Assembly: GCF_900105025.1 (NCBI RefSeq)
Contig: NZ_LT629759.1
Span: 62,001-126,000, forward strand
From: Parafannyhessea umbonata
Lineage (GTDB): Bacteria > Actinomycetota > Coriobacteriia > Coriobacteriales > Atopobiaceae
Direction of reading: 5' to 3'
DNA length: 64,000 nt
Shown: positions 17,090 through 25,867 of the stretch, piece after piece
Position numbering within the stretch: the first letter of the stretch is position 1
How the letters are laid out: each line of letters opens with the position of its first letter
Program-made: the position numbers and the translations under genes
The notes under the pieces: generated by a model
Seen by the model: the letters and a program-made list of their open reading frames with translations, nothing else
Told to the model about the DNA's origin: nothing
Databases searched by the model: none

Positions 17090-17443
17090 CTACGAGCGCA
17101 GGACCTTCTCCAATGCCTTGCCGTGGGCAAGCTCGTCCACCATCTTGTCCAGCACGCGGACGTCACGCATGAGCGGATCTTCTATCTCCTCCACGCGCAC
17201 GCCGCAAATGCGGCCGGTCACCTGCGTCCGTGCGGGGTTCATCCGCGGGGCGTTGCGGAAGAAGTCCCCGTATGTGGCGTCGCCCTCCGCCAGGGCCTCG
17301 ATCGCCTGGCGCGAGTATCCCGTGAGCCACTCTGCGACGGCGAACACCTCGTCCGCCGTGCGCCCCTTGCGCTCGGCCTTCCTTACCAGCAGGGGCCACA
17401 CCTTGCCAAAGCGCATGCCAAAGACCTTGCCGTTGTCTGCCAT
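17090..17443 (-). CDS. DUF2200 family protein
   Basis: This is 117 residues from ATG 17443 (GTG 17449 is in frame, two codons earlier). The family pattern is clear throughout: VFGMRFGKVWPLLVRKAERK near the start, WLTGYSRQAIEAL in the middle, and TGRICGVRVEEIEDPLM, then a KMVDELAHGKALEKVLR end. The function of DUF2200 is unknown; it is small, soluble and widespread. It is monocistronic and divergent from the amidohydrolase gene. Confidence 0.88.
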   Translation of the reverse strand: MADNGKVFGMRFGKVWPLLVRKAERKGRTADEVFAVAEWLTGYSRQAIEALAEGDATYGDFFRNAPRMNPARTQVTGRICGVRVEEIEDPLMRDVRVLDKMVDELAHGKALEKVLRS

Positions 17444-17591
17444 GGACACCCCAATCGACCCATGCGAACTTGCCTTCGCGACACGCGACGCCCTCGCGCG
17501 GTCGCGTCAGATGATAGGCTAGCAACACGCGCGCGCCGTGCGCAAGGCCGCGCGGACGCGGGTTTGGACTGACGACGCCTTGGAGGCGAGC

Positions 17592-18881
17592 ATGGGATAC
17601 GCGTACACCAACGGGACGATTCTGGATGGCACATGGGCGATGGAGCCCCTTGAGGGAATGGCCCTCCTCCAGGAGGGCGAGAAGATCGTGGACATCGTGC
17701 CCGCTGACCGCGTGCCGCAGGGGTTTGCCCCCATCGACCTCGACGGCGCCTACCTGCTGCCTGGCCTGGTGAACCTGCACGTGCACCTTGCGATGGACGG
17801 CCGCCCGCCAAAGGCGAGCAAGAAGCCTGTGGACTACACGAGGCTCTATCACGCGCTCACGTCCAACGCGCTCCTGAGGGCAGCGGCAAGGCGCAGGGTC
17901 GCCGGATTTGCGCGCACGGAGCTCATGAGCGGCGTCACCACCATCCGCACCGTCGGCGGCGTGCTGGACTTCGACGCGCGGGTGCGAGACGAGACAGACG
18001 CCGGCAGGCTCGTGGGCCCGCGTATCATCGCGTCCAACATGGGCGTCTCCGTTCCCGGCGGGCACTTCGCGGGCTCTATCGCGACGGAGGCCGCCTCGCC
18101 GCAGATGGCGGTCGAGCACGTGGACAAGATCGCCCAGACGAAGCCCAACCTCATAAAGCTCATGGTCACCGGCGGCGTGATGGACGCGTCCGAGGAGGGG
18201 GAGCCCGGCGTGCTGCGCATGCCGCCCGAGGTGGTGCGCGCCGCCTGCGACGAGGCGCACCGGCTTGGGTTCAAGGTCGCGGCACACGTGGAGAGCTCCG
18301 AGGGCGTGCGCGTTGCGCTGGAGGGCGGCGTGGACACCATCGAGCACGGCGCGCCCCTGGACGCCCGCGCCATCGCGCTGTTCAAGAGGCGAGGGGCCGC
18401 GGACGTCTGCACCATATCGCCCGCGCTCCCGTACGCGGAGTTCGACCTGGGCGAGTCGCACGCGCAGCCCGTCGCAAAGCGCAACGGGCGCATCGTGATG
18501 GACGGCATCGTCGCGTGCGCGAAGACCTGCCTTGCGCAGGGAATTCCCGTGGGCCTTGGCAACGACGTGAGCTGCCCGTTCGTGACGCATTACAATTTCT
18601 GGCGAGAGCTTTGCTACTTCCACAGGTACGTGGGCGCCTCCAACGCGCAGACGCTCCACCTGGCCACGCTCGGCAACGCCGCGATCGCGGGCGTTTCGGA
18701 CGTGACGGGAAGCCTCGAGCCCGGCAAGAGCGCGGACCTCCTGGTGGTCGGCTCCAACCCCCTCGAGGACCTCTCGGCCCTGCGCGACGTGCGCATGGTC
18801 GCACTGCGTGGCAGGCTCCAGCGTCACCCGCGCGTTAGGCGCTTTGCAGACATCGACGCCCTGCTCGATAGGTACATGTAA
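17592..18881 (+). CDS. amidohydrolase family protein (metal-dependent hydrolase)
   Basis: From ATG 17592 (TTGGAGG upstream) the product is 429 residues. The metal-binding HVH lies at residues 63-65 in [19 protein letters not shown] holds a candidate carbamylated lysine, followed by AAHVESSEG and EHGAP histidines and an Asp in [10 protein letters not shown]. The layout resembles imidazolonepropionase/prolidase-type and Xaa-Pro hydrolase relatives. It ends 11 bases before xanthine phosphoribosyltransferase, so an action on a purine or related ring is possible, but classic guanine deaminase motifs were not recognised. Confidence 0.82.
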   Translation: MGYAYTNGTILDGTWAMEPLEGMALLQEGEKIVDIVPADRVPQGFAPIDLDGAYLLPGLVNLHVHLAMDGRPPKASKKPVDYTRLYHALTSNALLRAAARRRVAGFARTELMSGVTTIRTVGGVLDFDARVRDETDAGRLVGPRIIASNMGVSVPGGHFAGSIATEAASPQMAVEHVDKIAQTKPNLIKLMVTGGVMDASEEGEPGVLRMPPEVVRAACDEAHRLGFKVAAHVESSEGVRVALEGGVDTIEHGAPLDARAIALFKRRGAADVCTISPALPYAEFDLGESHAQPVAKRNGRIVMDGIVACAKTCLAQGIPVGLGNDVSCPFVTHYNFWRELCYFHRYVGASNAQTLHLATLGNAAIAGVSDVTGSLEPGKSADLLVVGSNPLEDLSALRDVRMVALRGRLQRHPRVRRFADIDALLDRYM

Positions 18882-18892
18882 CGGAGGAACTC

Positions 18893-19477
18893 ATGAGAGA
18901 ACTCGAGGAGCGCATCATCCGGGAGGGCATCGTCCGCGAGGGCGAGGTGCTCAAGGTCGACAGCTTCCTGAACCACAAGTGCGACGTCGCCCTGTACGAC
19001 CACATGGGGGCGGAGTGGGCGCGCCTGTTCGCTGGCAAGCCCGTCGACAAGATCCTGACGATCGAGGCCTCCGGCATCGGCATCGCCTGCGTCGCCGCGC
19101 GCCACTTCGGCAACGTGCCCGTGGTCTTCGCGCGCAAGACAGAGTCCATCAACCTCGACGGCTCGCAGTATCGCACGCAGATCCACTCGTACACGCACGG
19201 TCGCGACTACCACGTGATCGTGGCGAAGCGCTTCCTCACCCCGGGTGAGCACGTGCTCGTAATCGACGACTTCCTGGCAAACGGCTGCGCCCTCAACGGC
19301 CTGCTCGAGATCTGCGACGCGGCGGGCGTCTCGGTCACCGGCATCGGCATAGCGATCGAGAAGGGCTTCCAGCCGGGCGGCAAGAGCCTCCGCGAGCGCG
19401 GGTATGACCTCCAGTCGCTGGCGATCGTGGAGGCGATGGACCCAAAGACGGGCAGCATCGTCTTTCGCGAGCAGTGA
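18893..19477 (+). CDS. xpt: xanthine phosphoribosyltransferase
   Basis: This 194-residue protein matches Xpt in length and signature: [12 protein letters not shown] near residue 22 and the PRPP-binding loop [18 protein letters not shown] near 119. The [16 protein letters not shown] and [12 protein letters not shown] segments are those expected of the family. It makes XMP from xanthine and PRPP, salvaging purine. GGAGG precedes the ATG at close range. It is co-directional with, and probably co-transcribed with, the upstream amidohydrolase. No purine riboswitch is seen in front of the pair. Confidence 0.95.
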   Translation: MRELEERIIREGIVREGEVLKVDSFLNHKCDVALYDHMGAEWARLFAGKPVDKILTIEASGIGIACVAARHFGNVPVVFARKTESINLDGSQYRTQIHSYTHGRDYHVIVAKRFLTPGEHVLVIDDFLANGCALNGLLEICDAAGVSVTGIGIAIEKGFQPGGKSLRERGYDLQSLAIVEAMDPKTGSIVFREQ

Positions 19478-19537
19478 CCAGTCCCAACCGCTATGGTGAG
19501 GTGGAGAAAAACGCACGGCCTTATAAGGAGACTCCTC

Positions 19538-20422
19538 ATGTATGACAAGCTTCCGGTCCCCGGACGCAACGATGCCTGCTGGTGCGGCAGCGGCAGGAAG
19601 TACAAGAAGTGCCACGCGGCGGAGGACGACCGCCTCGACCAGCTGTACCACGCAGGCGAGGAGGTCCTCCCGCGCTCGCTCATCAAGACGGCGGCGGACG
19701 TCGAGGGCATCAAGGCCTCGGCTGCCGTGAACATGGGCGTGCTCGACTACGTGGGCGAGCACATCTGCGCCGGCACCACGACCATGGACATCAACCGCTG
19801 GGTGGAGGAGTACCTCTCCGCTCACGACGCGGTCTCCGCCGACCTCAACTTCGAGGGGTACCCGTTCAGCGTGTGCACCTCCATCAACGACGTCGTCTGC
19901 CATGGCTTCCCGGACGAGGGCGCCGTGTTGAGGGACGGCGACATCATCAACGTGGACATGTCGACCATAAAGGGCGGGTACTTCTCGGACTCCAGCCGCA
20001 TGTACTGCATCGGCGAGGTGAGCCCGGAGCGCAGGCGTCTTGTGGACGTGTGCCACGAGTCCGTCAAGGCCGGTCTGGCCGCGGTGAAGCCCTGGGGCCA
20101 CCTGGGCGATGTGGGCGCCGCCGTCCATCGGGTCGCTCTGGACGCGGGCTTCTCCGTCGTGGAGGAGTACGGCGGCCACGGCATCGGCTGCGAGTTCCAC
20201 GAGGACCCGTTCGTGAGCTTCACGAGCGAGGCGGGCACGGGCCCCATCCTCATGCCAGGCATGTGCTTCACCATCGAGCCCATGGTGAACGCGGGCGACC
20301 CCGACATCTACATCGACCGTGGCAACGGCTGGGTTGTGCGCACGGTCGACGGCAGCGACTCCGCGCAGTGGGAGGTCCAGCTTGTCGTGACGGACACGGG
20401 CTACGAGCTGCTGAGCTGGTAG
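19538..20422 (+). CDS. map: methionine aminopeptidase type I with SEC-C zinc motif
   Basis: From ATG 19538 (AAGGAG upstream) the product is 294 residues. A SEC-C zinc-finger (CWCGSGRKYKKCH, residues 14-26) precedes the catalytic pita-bread domain. Metal-ligand segments are visible: NVDMSTIKGGYFSDSSRMY, YGGHGIGCEFHEDP and MCFTIEPMVN. It removes the initiator methionine from new proteins; the SEC-C motif probably docks it to the ribosome. This is not the map of the ribosomal protein operon, so it may be a second copy. Confidence 0.93.
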   Translation: MYDKLPVPGRNDACWCGSGRKYKKCHAAEDDRLDQLYHAGEEVLPRSLIKTAADVEGIKASAAVNMGVLDYVGEHICAGTTTMDINRWVEEYLSAHDAVSADLNFEGYPFSVCTSINDVVCHGFPDEGAVLRDGDIINVDMSTIKGGYFSDSSRMYCIGEVSPERRRLVDVCHESVKAGLAAVKPWGHLGDVGAAVHRVALDAGFSVVEEYGGHGIGCEFHEDPFVSFTSEAGTGPILMPGMCFTIEPMVNAGDPDIYIDRGNGWVVRTVDGSDSAQWEVQLVVTDTGYELLSW

Positions 20423-20493
20423 GCAACGGCAAGGGGCGTCAAGTGCCACAGGCTGCCCGTCTTGGCGCGGCGCCCGCCGCAACGCACACAAGC

Positions 20494-20531
20494 GACGCCA
20501 GTCACCCAGCGCTTGGATGGCTGGCGTCTTT
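20494..20531 (+). terminator. terminator between map and the convergent nitroreductase gene
   Basis: GACGCCAG (20494-20501) pairs with CTGGCGTC (20521-20528), followed by TTT. Inner bases (CACC/GGATGG) can extend the stem. It sits in the short convergent gap and ends 12 bases before the nitroreductase stop. Confidence 0.55.
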
Positions 20532-20542
20532 CATGTGCGGCC

Positions 20543-21067
20543 CTATGCCACGTCGTTCTGCGCGAAGCGATGGCCGGCCGGCACCTGGCGCGGCTCGTAC
20601 TTCTCGTCCGTCTTGCCCAGGACGATGGAGCCGAGCGGCGCGAAGCCCTCCGGCAGGTCAAGCTGGGCCAGAAGGTCTGCGTCCTGCGCCAGCGCGCGCG
20701 TCGCGCCGTAGATGTAGCAGCTGCCGACGCCCTGGTCCACGGCCGCGAGCGACATGTTCTGGATCACGGCGGCCACGTTCGCGCTCGCGACGTTGCCCTC
20801 CCGGTCGCTCGAGACCACCACCAGCATTGGCGCGCCGTACAGCGGGTGCGCGTCCGGGTTGCCAAACATGCGAGCCGCCGCGGCGTCGATGGCCGCAAGC
20901 AGGCTGGGCCGCGTGACGACGGTCAGGTGGATGCTCTCGTACCTGCCCATGCCGATGGGCGCCTCGTACGCGGCCGTCAGGATCGCCTCCAGCTGTTCCG
21001 GGTCCACGACCTGCCCCGTGTAGCTGCGGATAGACCTGCGACGGTTGAGTGCCTCGCTCAGTTCCAT
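20543..21067 (-). CDS. nitroreductase family protein
   Basis: From ATG 21067 (GGGAGG upstream) the product is 174 residues. The FMN-binding N-terminus reads MELSEALNRRRSIRSYTGQ, and a middle segment (ASANVAAVIQNMSLAAVDQG) plus GSCYIYGATR follow the family pattern. It is one of three small nitroreductases in the window; each is likely an NAD(P)H-dependent flavoprotein with an unassigned substrate. It has no operon partner. Confidence 0.88.
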   Translation of the reverse strand: MELSEALNRRRSIRSYTGQVVDPEQLEAILTAAYEAPIGMGRYESIHLTVVTRPSLLAAIDAAAARMFGNPDAHPLYGAPMLVVVSSDREGNVASANVAAVIQNMSLAAVDQGVGSCYIYGATRALAQDADLLAQLDLPEGFAPLGSIVLGKTDEKYEPRQVPAGHRFAQNDVA

Positions 21068-21199
21068 GATGCCTCCCAATCCAACGTGTGCCTGACACGG
21101 AGTATGCCCTTTTTCGGTTTGGGTAATCTTGTGGGGAGTCTGGCGAGAAAAGCTGCCCCCTTACCGAAGACGCGGGCGGGCAAGAGGCCTGCCGCGGCG

Positions 21200-21205
21200 T
21201 AGAAT
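21200..21205 (+). promoter_or_regulatory. putative -10 box of the Gfo/Idh/MocA gene
   Basis: TAGAAT occurs 39 bases before the start at 21245. No clear -35 box is visible at standard spacing. Confidence 0.4.
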
Positions 21206-21244
21206 CAACGGCGTTGGCAGGGCATGGTTCAGACGGGGGCACGC

Positions 21245-22231
21245 ATGAGGGTTGCGGTCGTAGGCACGGGGTTCATCGGCAAGCTCGTGGCGCCAAAGCT
21301 GGCGGCGTGGGGGTATGACGTGACGTATGTGGTGTCCACGCCACGCTCGCTCGCAAAGGCAGAGGCGCTGGCGGCAGAGGTGGGCGCCCTCGCGAGCTGC
21401 GACTACGATGCCGTGCTGGCATCCGACAAGGTCGATGCGGTCTACCTGGGAATTCCCAACGACCTGCACTACGACTACGCTACGCGGGCCCTACTGGCGG
21501 GTCGGCACGTGATCCTTGAGAAGCCGATGTGCTCCAACTACGACGAGGCTCGTCGTCTGGTGACGCTCGCCGACGAGCGGGGTCTCCTGCTGTTTGACGC
21601 GACGACCACGCTCTACCAGCCCAGCACGCTCAAGGCGGCGGAGTGGCTGCCGCGCGTGGGCGAGGTCAAGCTCGCCGCGGTCAACTACAGCCAGTACTCC
21701 AGCCGTTACGACCGGTTCAGGCGCGGGGACATCGCGCCGGCGTTTGACCCAGCGCACTCCGGTGGCGCGCTCATGGACCTGGGACATTACTGCCTGTCGT
21801 GGCTGTGTCGCCTGTTTGGAGAGCCCAAGGACGTGATCTACCTGGCAAACGTGGAGCGTGGGATTGACACCTCGGGCATGACGCTGCTGGACTACGGCGG
21901 CTTCAAGGCGACCGCGATTGCGGCAAAGGACTGTGGCGCCCCCAGTTACGGCATCGTGCAGGGAACCGCTGGCTACATCCGCATGGACGGCAAGCCCAAC
22001 GCCCTGTGTCCCGTGGAGCTGCACCTCAACGACGGAACGATCGAGAAGTATCTGCCTCCCGAGCGGGACCAGTACCGCGCGGAGTTCGAGGCGCTCCGTC
22101 GCTTTGCCGAGAGCGGTCAGGACGGCCTGGCACTGTGCCACAAGATGAACGAGCTCGCGCTCGTGGTGAGCAAGGTGCAGACACAGGCGCGCGAGTCCGC
22201 GGGCGTGGTGTTCCCGGCAGACGCCCACTAG
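21245..22231 (+). CDS. Gfo/Idh/MocA family oxidoreductase
   Basis: This is 328 residues from ATG 21245 (an in-frame ATG at 21224 lacks a good ribosome binding site). The Rossmann start RVAVVGTGFIGKLVAPKL carries the GxGxxG NAD(P) motif. YLGIPNDLHYDYATRALLAG and the EKPMCSN motif (the conserved EKP) follow, then a C-terminal substrate domain with SGGALMDLGHY holding the usual Asp/His. It probably oxidises or reduces a sugar or inositol derivative; the substrate is unknown. It is transcribed alone. Confidence 0.9.
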   Translation: MRVAVVGTGFIGKLVAPKLAAWGYDVTYVVSTPRSLAKAEALAAEVGALASCDYDAVLASDKVDAVYLGIPNDLHYDYATRALLAGRHVILEKPMCSNYDEARRLVTLADERGLLLFDATTTLYQPSTLKAAEWLPRVGEVKLAAVNYSQYSSRYDRFRRGDIAPAFDPAHSGGALMDLGHYCLSWLCRLFGEPKDVIYLANVERGIDTSGMTLLDYGGFKATAIAAKDCGAPSYGIVQGTAGYIRMDGKPNALCPVELHLNDGTIEKYLPPERDQYRAEFEALRRFAESGQDGLALCHKMNELALVVSKVQTQARESAGVVFPADAH

Positions 22232-22651
22232 GCTGAACAGCTGCGGCTTCTTCTGCCAAGTGATGGCTGGCAATGCTGACGAGGTGACCGGCTCCTGATG
22301 CGGCCGAGTGGCCAATGGGTGCTTACTCCACGTCGTGCGGCGATCCTGCTGGATTGGACGGTGGCGCGCAAGCCCGCATCCCAACGAACTGGGGAGAGTC
22401 GGCACGCAAGGGCCCGCCAGATTTCTTTCCGGTCCGGTCATTGGCGTGCCGCGAGGTCGCTGCGTGGCAGTTGCGAGCTGCCATCGCCATTGCGCCCGTT
22501 GTCCCTGGATACTGCACAATCACATCAATGCATTAATCATAAACACATATTCAACAGTGATTTGTTAGTATATAACGTATCTTTGAGGGGTGGAACCGGC
22601 GTTCCGCCCCTCAAGGAGCAACCAAATCTGCAAGGGCGCGGGGCACGTGCG
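22232..22651. other. 420-bp intergenic region
   Basis: No gene is recognised here. The left 270 bases are GC-rich and non-coding by eye; 22505-22582 is notably AT-rich (ATTAATCATAAACACATATT). The right end holds the hairpin at 22583-22614. It may be a site of past rearrangement. Confidence 0.4.
22583..22614 (-). terminator. hairpin downstream of alaX
   Basis: TTGAGGGGTGGAAC (22583-22596) pairs with GTTCCGCCCCTCAA (22601-22614) with one imperfect (G-T) pair and a 4-base loop. It lies 37 bases past the alaX stop on the minus strand. No long T-run follows, so termination strength is uncertain. Confidence 0.55.
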
Positions 22652-23908
22652 TTAGACCGAGAGCTCGCGCAGCGCAGCCTCGGCCTCCTCGCGCGTGGTG
22701 GCCCAACTGCCCTGGACCATGGTCGGCTTGCCGCCACCGCGTCCATCGAGGCGACGGTTCAGTTCCTTGCATATGGGGCGCAGGTCCACCGTGGTGCTCG
22801 CAATCGCGAAGTTGATGCGGCCGTCGGAGCCCTCCATAGGCGCGAGTGCCGCGACGACAGGTGCCACTCCGCCCTCTGTGACGCGCTCGCACAGGTAGCG
22901 CAGCTCGTCCATGTCCGCGGCGTCGCGGTAGCTCACGAGGGGGCCGTCCTGGTGCGCCGTGGAGGCGACCTCGTGGTCGATTGCCTTGCGGTTTGCCGCC
23001 TTGAGCAGGTGCTTGAGCTCGTCCTTCTCGCCCGAGAGGCGCCGCACGGCGTCGGGCACGTCCTCGTCCGCGACGGAGAGGAAGTTGCTCACGTCGCGCA
23101 GGCGACCCGTGAGGTCCTCGCACAGCTCCAGCGCGCGCCGTCCGCACAGAAGCTCGATGCGGGTCTTCTTCTTTTTGGTGCCCACGCGCAGAATCTTGAC
23201 CAGGCCTACCTGGCCCGTCGTCGCCACGTGGGTGCCGCAGCACGCGCAGGAGTCGACGCCGTCGATCGTGACCACGCGGATCTGCCCGTCGTGCTCCTTC
23301 TTGCTGCGAAAGTCCATCGCGTCCAGCTGCGCGGGCGTGGGCAGAAGCGCGCGCACGGGCACGTCGTCGCGGATGGCGGCGTTGGCGCGACGCTCGACGT
23401 CCAGGGCCTGCTCCGGCGTGAGGATGCCGTCAAAGTCGACCTCGATGCACTTCTCGCCCATGTGGAAGCCCACGTTCTCGTAGCCGTAGAGCGCGTGCAC
23501 GATGCCGGACACGATGTGCTCGCCCGTGTGGGCCTCCATGTTGTCGCGGCGCCACGTCCAGTCGAGCGCGCCATGGACGGCGGTGCCCACGGCAAGCGGC
23601 GCGTCTGCCAGGTGGAACACGGTTCCGGGCTCGGCGCCGGGCACGGCCTCGCGCACGTGGACGGTGCCGGGGGCCTCCGCGGGCGCGGCCTCGCCCTCCT
23701 GCGCGCCCTCCGCAGCGGGCGCGGGCGCCGGTGCGTCTGCGGGTACGAGCGTGCCGCGGTCGCCGGGCTGGCCGCCGCCCGTGGGATAGAACGCCGTCCT
23801 GTCCAGCGCGATGGCGAACCCGCCCTCCGCGGGCTCGCACGACGTCACGCGTGCGTCGAACTCGCGCGCGTAGGTATCGGTGTAGTACAGCTCGTCAAAC
23901 GTCTCCAT
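22652..23908 (-). CDS. alaX: alanyl-tRNA editing protein AlaX-L type
   Basis: From ATG 23908 (GAGGGGG upstream) the product is 418 residues. It has the second-additional domain with zinc ligands HTGEH (127-131) and CGTH (224-227), preceded by DRTAFYPTGGGQPGD. The C-terminal third (GGVAPVVAALAP, FAIASTTVDLRPICKELN, GRGGGKPTMVQGS) is a DHHA1-like domain. It deacylates Ser- or Gly-mischarged tRNA-Ala in trans. Residues 57-81 are an Ala/Pro/Glu-rich insertion absent from ordinary AlaX proteins. Confidence 0.92.
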   Translation of the reverse strand: METFDELYYTDTYAREFDARVTSCEPAEGGFAIALDRTAFYPTGGGQPGDRGTLVPADAPAPAPAAEGAQEGEAAPAEAPGTVHVREAVPGAEPGTVFHLADAPLAVGTAVHGALDWTWRRDNMEAHTGEHIVSGIVHALYGYENVGFHMGEKCIEVDFDGILTPEQALDVERRANAAIRDDVPVRALLPTPAQLDAMDFRSKKEHDGQIRVVTIDGVDSCACCGTHVATTGQVGLVKILRVGTKKKKTRIELLCGRRALELCEDLTGRLRDVSNFLSVADEDVPDAVRRLSGEKDELKHLLKAANRKAIDHEVASTAHQDGPLVSYRDAADMDELRYLCERVTEGGVAPVVAALAPMEGSDGRINFAIASTTVDLRPICKELNRRLDGRGGGKPTMVQGSWATTREEAEAALRELSV

Positions 23909-24012
23909 GTGGCGCCCCCTCATGCGCAAGCCGCCCGGCGCAAACGTCGGGCGGCGATTGGTTTCCATCGACACATGATAGGCGCTTCAGGCGCGCCTTG
24001 GGCGCACGGGCG

Positions 24013-24666
24013 CTACTGGAGCGTCAGCAGCAGCGCCATCTTGAAGCGCTTCTCGGCGCGCACGTAGTGGCGGCCGTTCTTGTCGAACTTGAAGCACTCG
24101 CCGGCGTGGATCACGTGCTCCTGCCCCTCGTAGCCGATGACGCCCTCGCCGTCGAGCGCGAACACGAGCGCCTCGCCGGGGGCGGAGTGCTCGGAAAGCC
24201 CGCAGCCGGCGTCGAAGCTCATGAGCGCGAGCTTCATGCCGTCGTTGTGCGCGACGTCCATGTTCACGATGGTCCCGTCCTGGTAGGGGAGGAGCTCCCC
24301 GAGCCTGAAGACGTCGCCCGCCTTGACCGCCTGGTTCATGATGGTTTCCCTTTCCATGTTGAGTTCCGTGTACGTGCAGCCTTCCTGCGTGGCCATGCCC
24401 ACCGTGGCGCCCGCGGACACCAGGATGGACTCGCCCGCGGCTACGTGGCGCGCGCCGTCTCCGGCGTCCACGTCCATGCTGCCGTCCGCCACCATAAGCA
24501 GCTTGTGCTGGGGGTGCGTCTCGGCGCTGATGTCCGTCCCGGCCGCGAGCGAGAAGTAGCTCACGGCAAGCCCCGTGCCCTCGTGCACCGCAAACGACGT
24601 GGTGCAGCCCGGCGTCGCGGGGTGCTCCTTCGCTATGCTGAACGTCCTTCCGGCCGTCTCCCTCAT
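24013..24666 (-). CDS. bicupin-like cupin domain protein
   Basis: From ATG 24666 (GGAGA upstream) the product is 217 residues. It contains two cupin-type halves: one with AETHPQHKLLMVADGSMDVD and one with FDAGCGLSEHSAPGEALVFALDGEGVIGYEGQ. Both keep the G-x5-H-x-H-like and G-x5-P/D-x2-G patterns, so two metal sites are likely. The protein is soluble and resembles stand-alone cupins of unknown substrate. It lies between AlaX and the HD protein genes on the same strand but with gaps near 100 bases. Confidence 0.82.
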   Translation of the reverse strand: MRETAGRTFSIAKEHPATPGCTTSFAVHEGTGLAVSYFSLAAGTDISAETHPQHKLLMVADGSMDVDAGDGARHVAAGESILVSAGATVGMATQEGCTYTELNMERETIMNQAVKAGDVFRLGELLPYQDGTIVNMDVAHNDGMKLALMSFDAGCGLSEHSAPGEALVFALDGEGVIGYEGQEHVIHAGECFKFDKNGRHYVRAEKRFKMALLLTLQ

Positions 24667-24783
24667 GTGATGTCTCCGTTTCTGGCGCGCCGCCTGCTGG
24701 GTGCCTGCTGGCGCGCCCGTTGTCTGTACGGGCTCAGCGTAGCCAAGCTGCTGGAGGCATGTCCGTTGCCGCGGCAACGGTTT

Positions 24784-25578
24784 TCAGCGCAGCTGCTCCT
24801 CCATCCACGCGCGCAGGTGCCGCTCCATGCGCGCAAACGCGGCGCGCGTGTCGTCGCGGGCAAACGGCCGCTCCATCATCCGGAACACGCAGCCCTGCTC
24901 CGCCGTGATGGCAAGGCTTTGGGGAAACGCCATCTCCCACGCAAAGCAGACGTGGCCCAGAAGGATGTCCGCCGGGTACCTGCGCGCGGCGCGCGGGATG
25001 GTGGAGTGCCGCCAGAACCAGGAGGCGGCCTCCTGGGAAAGCTCGCTCTCCAGGAGCGTGCGCTCCGGGAAGCCGTAGATGTCCTGTACGGGGCAGGTGC
25101 AGTTCACCTTCAGGATGTCTATCTTGTCCGCGTCGCGCAGGAGCTCGCACAGGCGGCGCGTGCGCGCGTCCAGGTCCTGCGGCAGCCGCCACGAGCTGTG
25201 CAGCGCGACGGCCGTGCGGATGAGCCCGTCCTCGTCCGGCGCGGCCACGTAGTCGCGGATCGTGGGCGCAGTGCCGTCCAGCCCGTCAAACAGCACGCGC
25301 GCGCCGAGGGCCGCGTGGCTGGTGGAGGCGGCGTCGTTGAACGTGCCATAGCGTCTGACCTGCTCGAAGCGACCCACGTCGTGCAAGAGCCCCAGCAGCC
25401 ACGCAAGGTCGACGTACTCTGGGGACGCGCCTTCCGGCAGGGAGCGCGCGATCTTCTCGGCAAGGTCCGCCACGCGCCAGGTGTGCTCCACCTTCAGGGC
25501 GATCTTGGGGTCCTGGGGGTCAAAGCGCTCCACGTAGCGCTCGAACGCGTGCGCCGCCCGGTCCCTGTCTATGTGCAT
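24784..25578 (-). CDS. HD domain hydrolase
   Basis: From ATG 25578 (GAGGAGG upstream) the product is 264 residues. The HD metal motif is His32 in VEHTWRVADLAEKIA and His66-Asp67 in LLGLLHDVGRFEQ, then ALHSSW and LLRDADKIDIL as the later His and Asp. HD proteins hydrolyse phosphate esters, often nucleotides. A helical C-terminal domain of unknown role follows. No partner gene is evident. Confidence 0.88.
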   Translation of the reverse strand: MHIDRDRAAHAFERYVERFDPQDPKIALKVEHTWRVADLAEKIARSLPEGASPEYVDLAWLLGLLHDVGRFEQVRRYGTFNDAASTSHAALGARVLFDGLDGTAPTIRDYVAAPDEDGLIRTAVALHSSWRLPQDLDARTRRLCELLRDADKIDILKVNCTCPVQDIYGFPERTLLESELSQEAASWFWRHSTIPRAARRYPADILLGHVCFAWEMAFPQSLAITAEQGCVFRMMERPFARDDTRAAFARMERHLRAWMEEQLR

Positions 25579-25652
25579 GTGGCCTCCTCGCGCGGCGCTT
25601 CCCATGCCGCGTCCCAATCCGCGCCACCGTGGCGCGTGCCTGCCGTGCCAGC

Positions 25653-25658
25653 ATTATA
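25653..25658 (-). promoter_or_regulatory. putative -10 box (TATAAT) of the HD-domain gene
   Basis: The minus strand reads TATAAT, a perfect -10 hexamer, 75 bases before the start at 25578. The -35 region is not recognisable in this GC-rich stretch. Confidence 0.45.
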
Positions 25659-25830
25659 CGGCTGGCCCCCACCGGGCCGGATGCCGGGTGCCGTCGCCGG
25701 CCCGGGATGCCCCCGAGTCGCGCGCCCGCACGTGCCGCAACACAAACCCGCAACGTTGGGGAAACGAAGCGAGCGACGTTTCGCGCCCGTCCCGTAACCA
25801 CGCCTAAACCGCAGGTCAACGTCCGCGCAC

Positions 25831-25836
25831 TACAGT
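25831..25836 (+). promoter_or_regulatory. putative -10 box of the class-III aminotransferase gene
   Basis: TACAGT lies 31 bases before the start at 25868, which is preceded by GGAGAGGAG. No clear -35 box is visible. Confidence 0.4.
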
Positions 25837-25867
25837 GGGCCCAAGGTCTTACGGAGAGGAGCACGTC

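Noticed and set aside
17450-17591. Purine riboswitch upstream of the amidohydrolase-xpt pair
   Set aside because: No three-way-junction core or conserved loop sequences of the purine aptamer can be found.
22298-22600. Hypothetical gene in the 420-bp gap
   Set aside because: Frames there have no ribosome binding site and their translations look like random GC-rich sequence on both strands.
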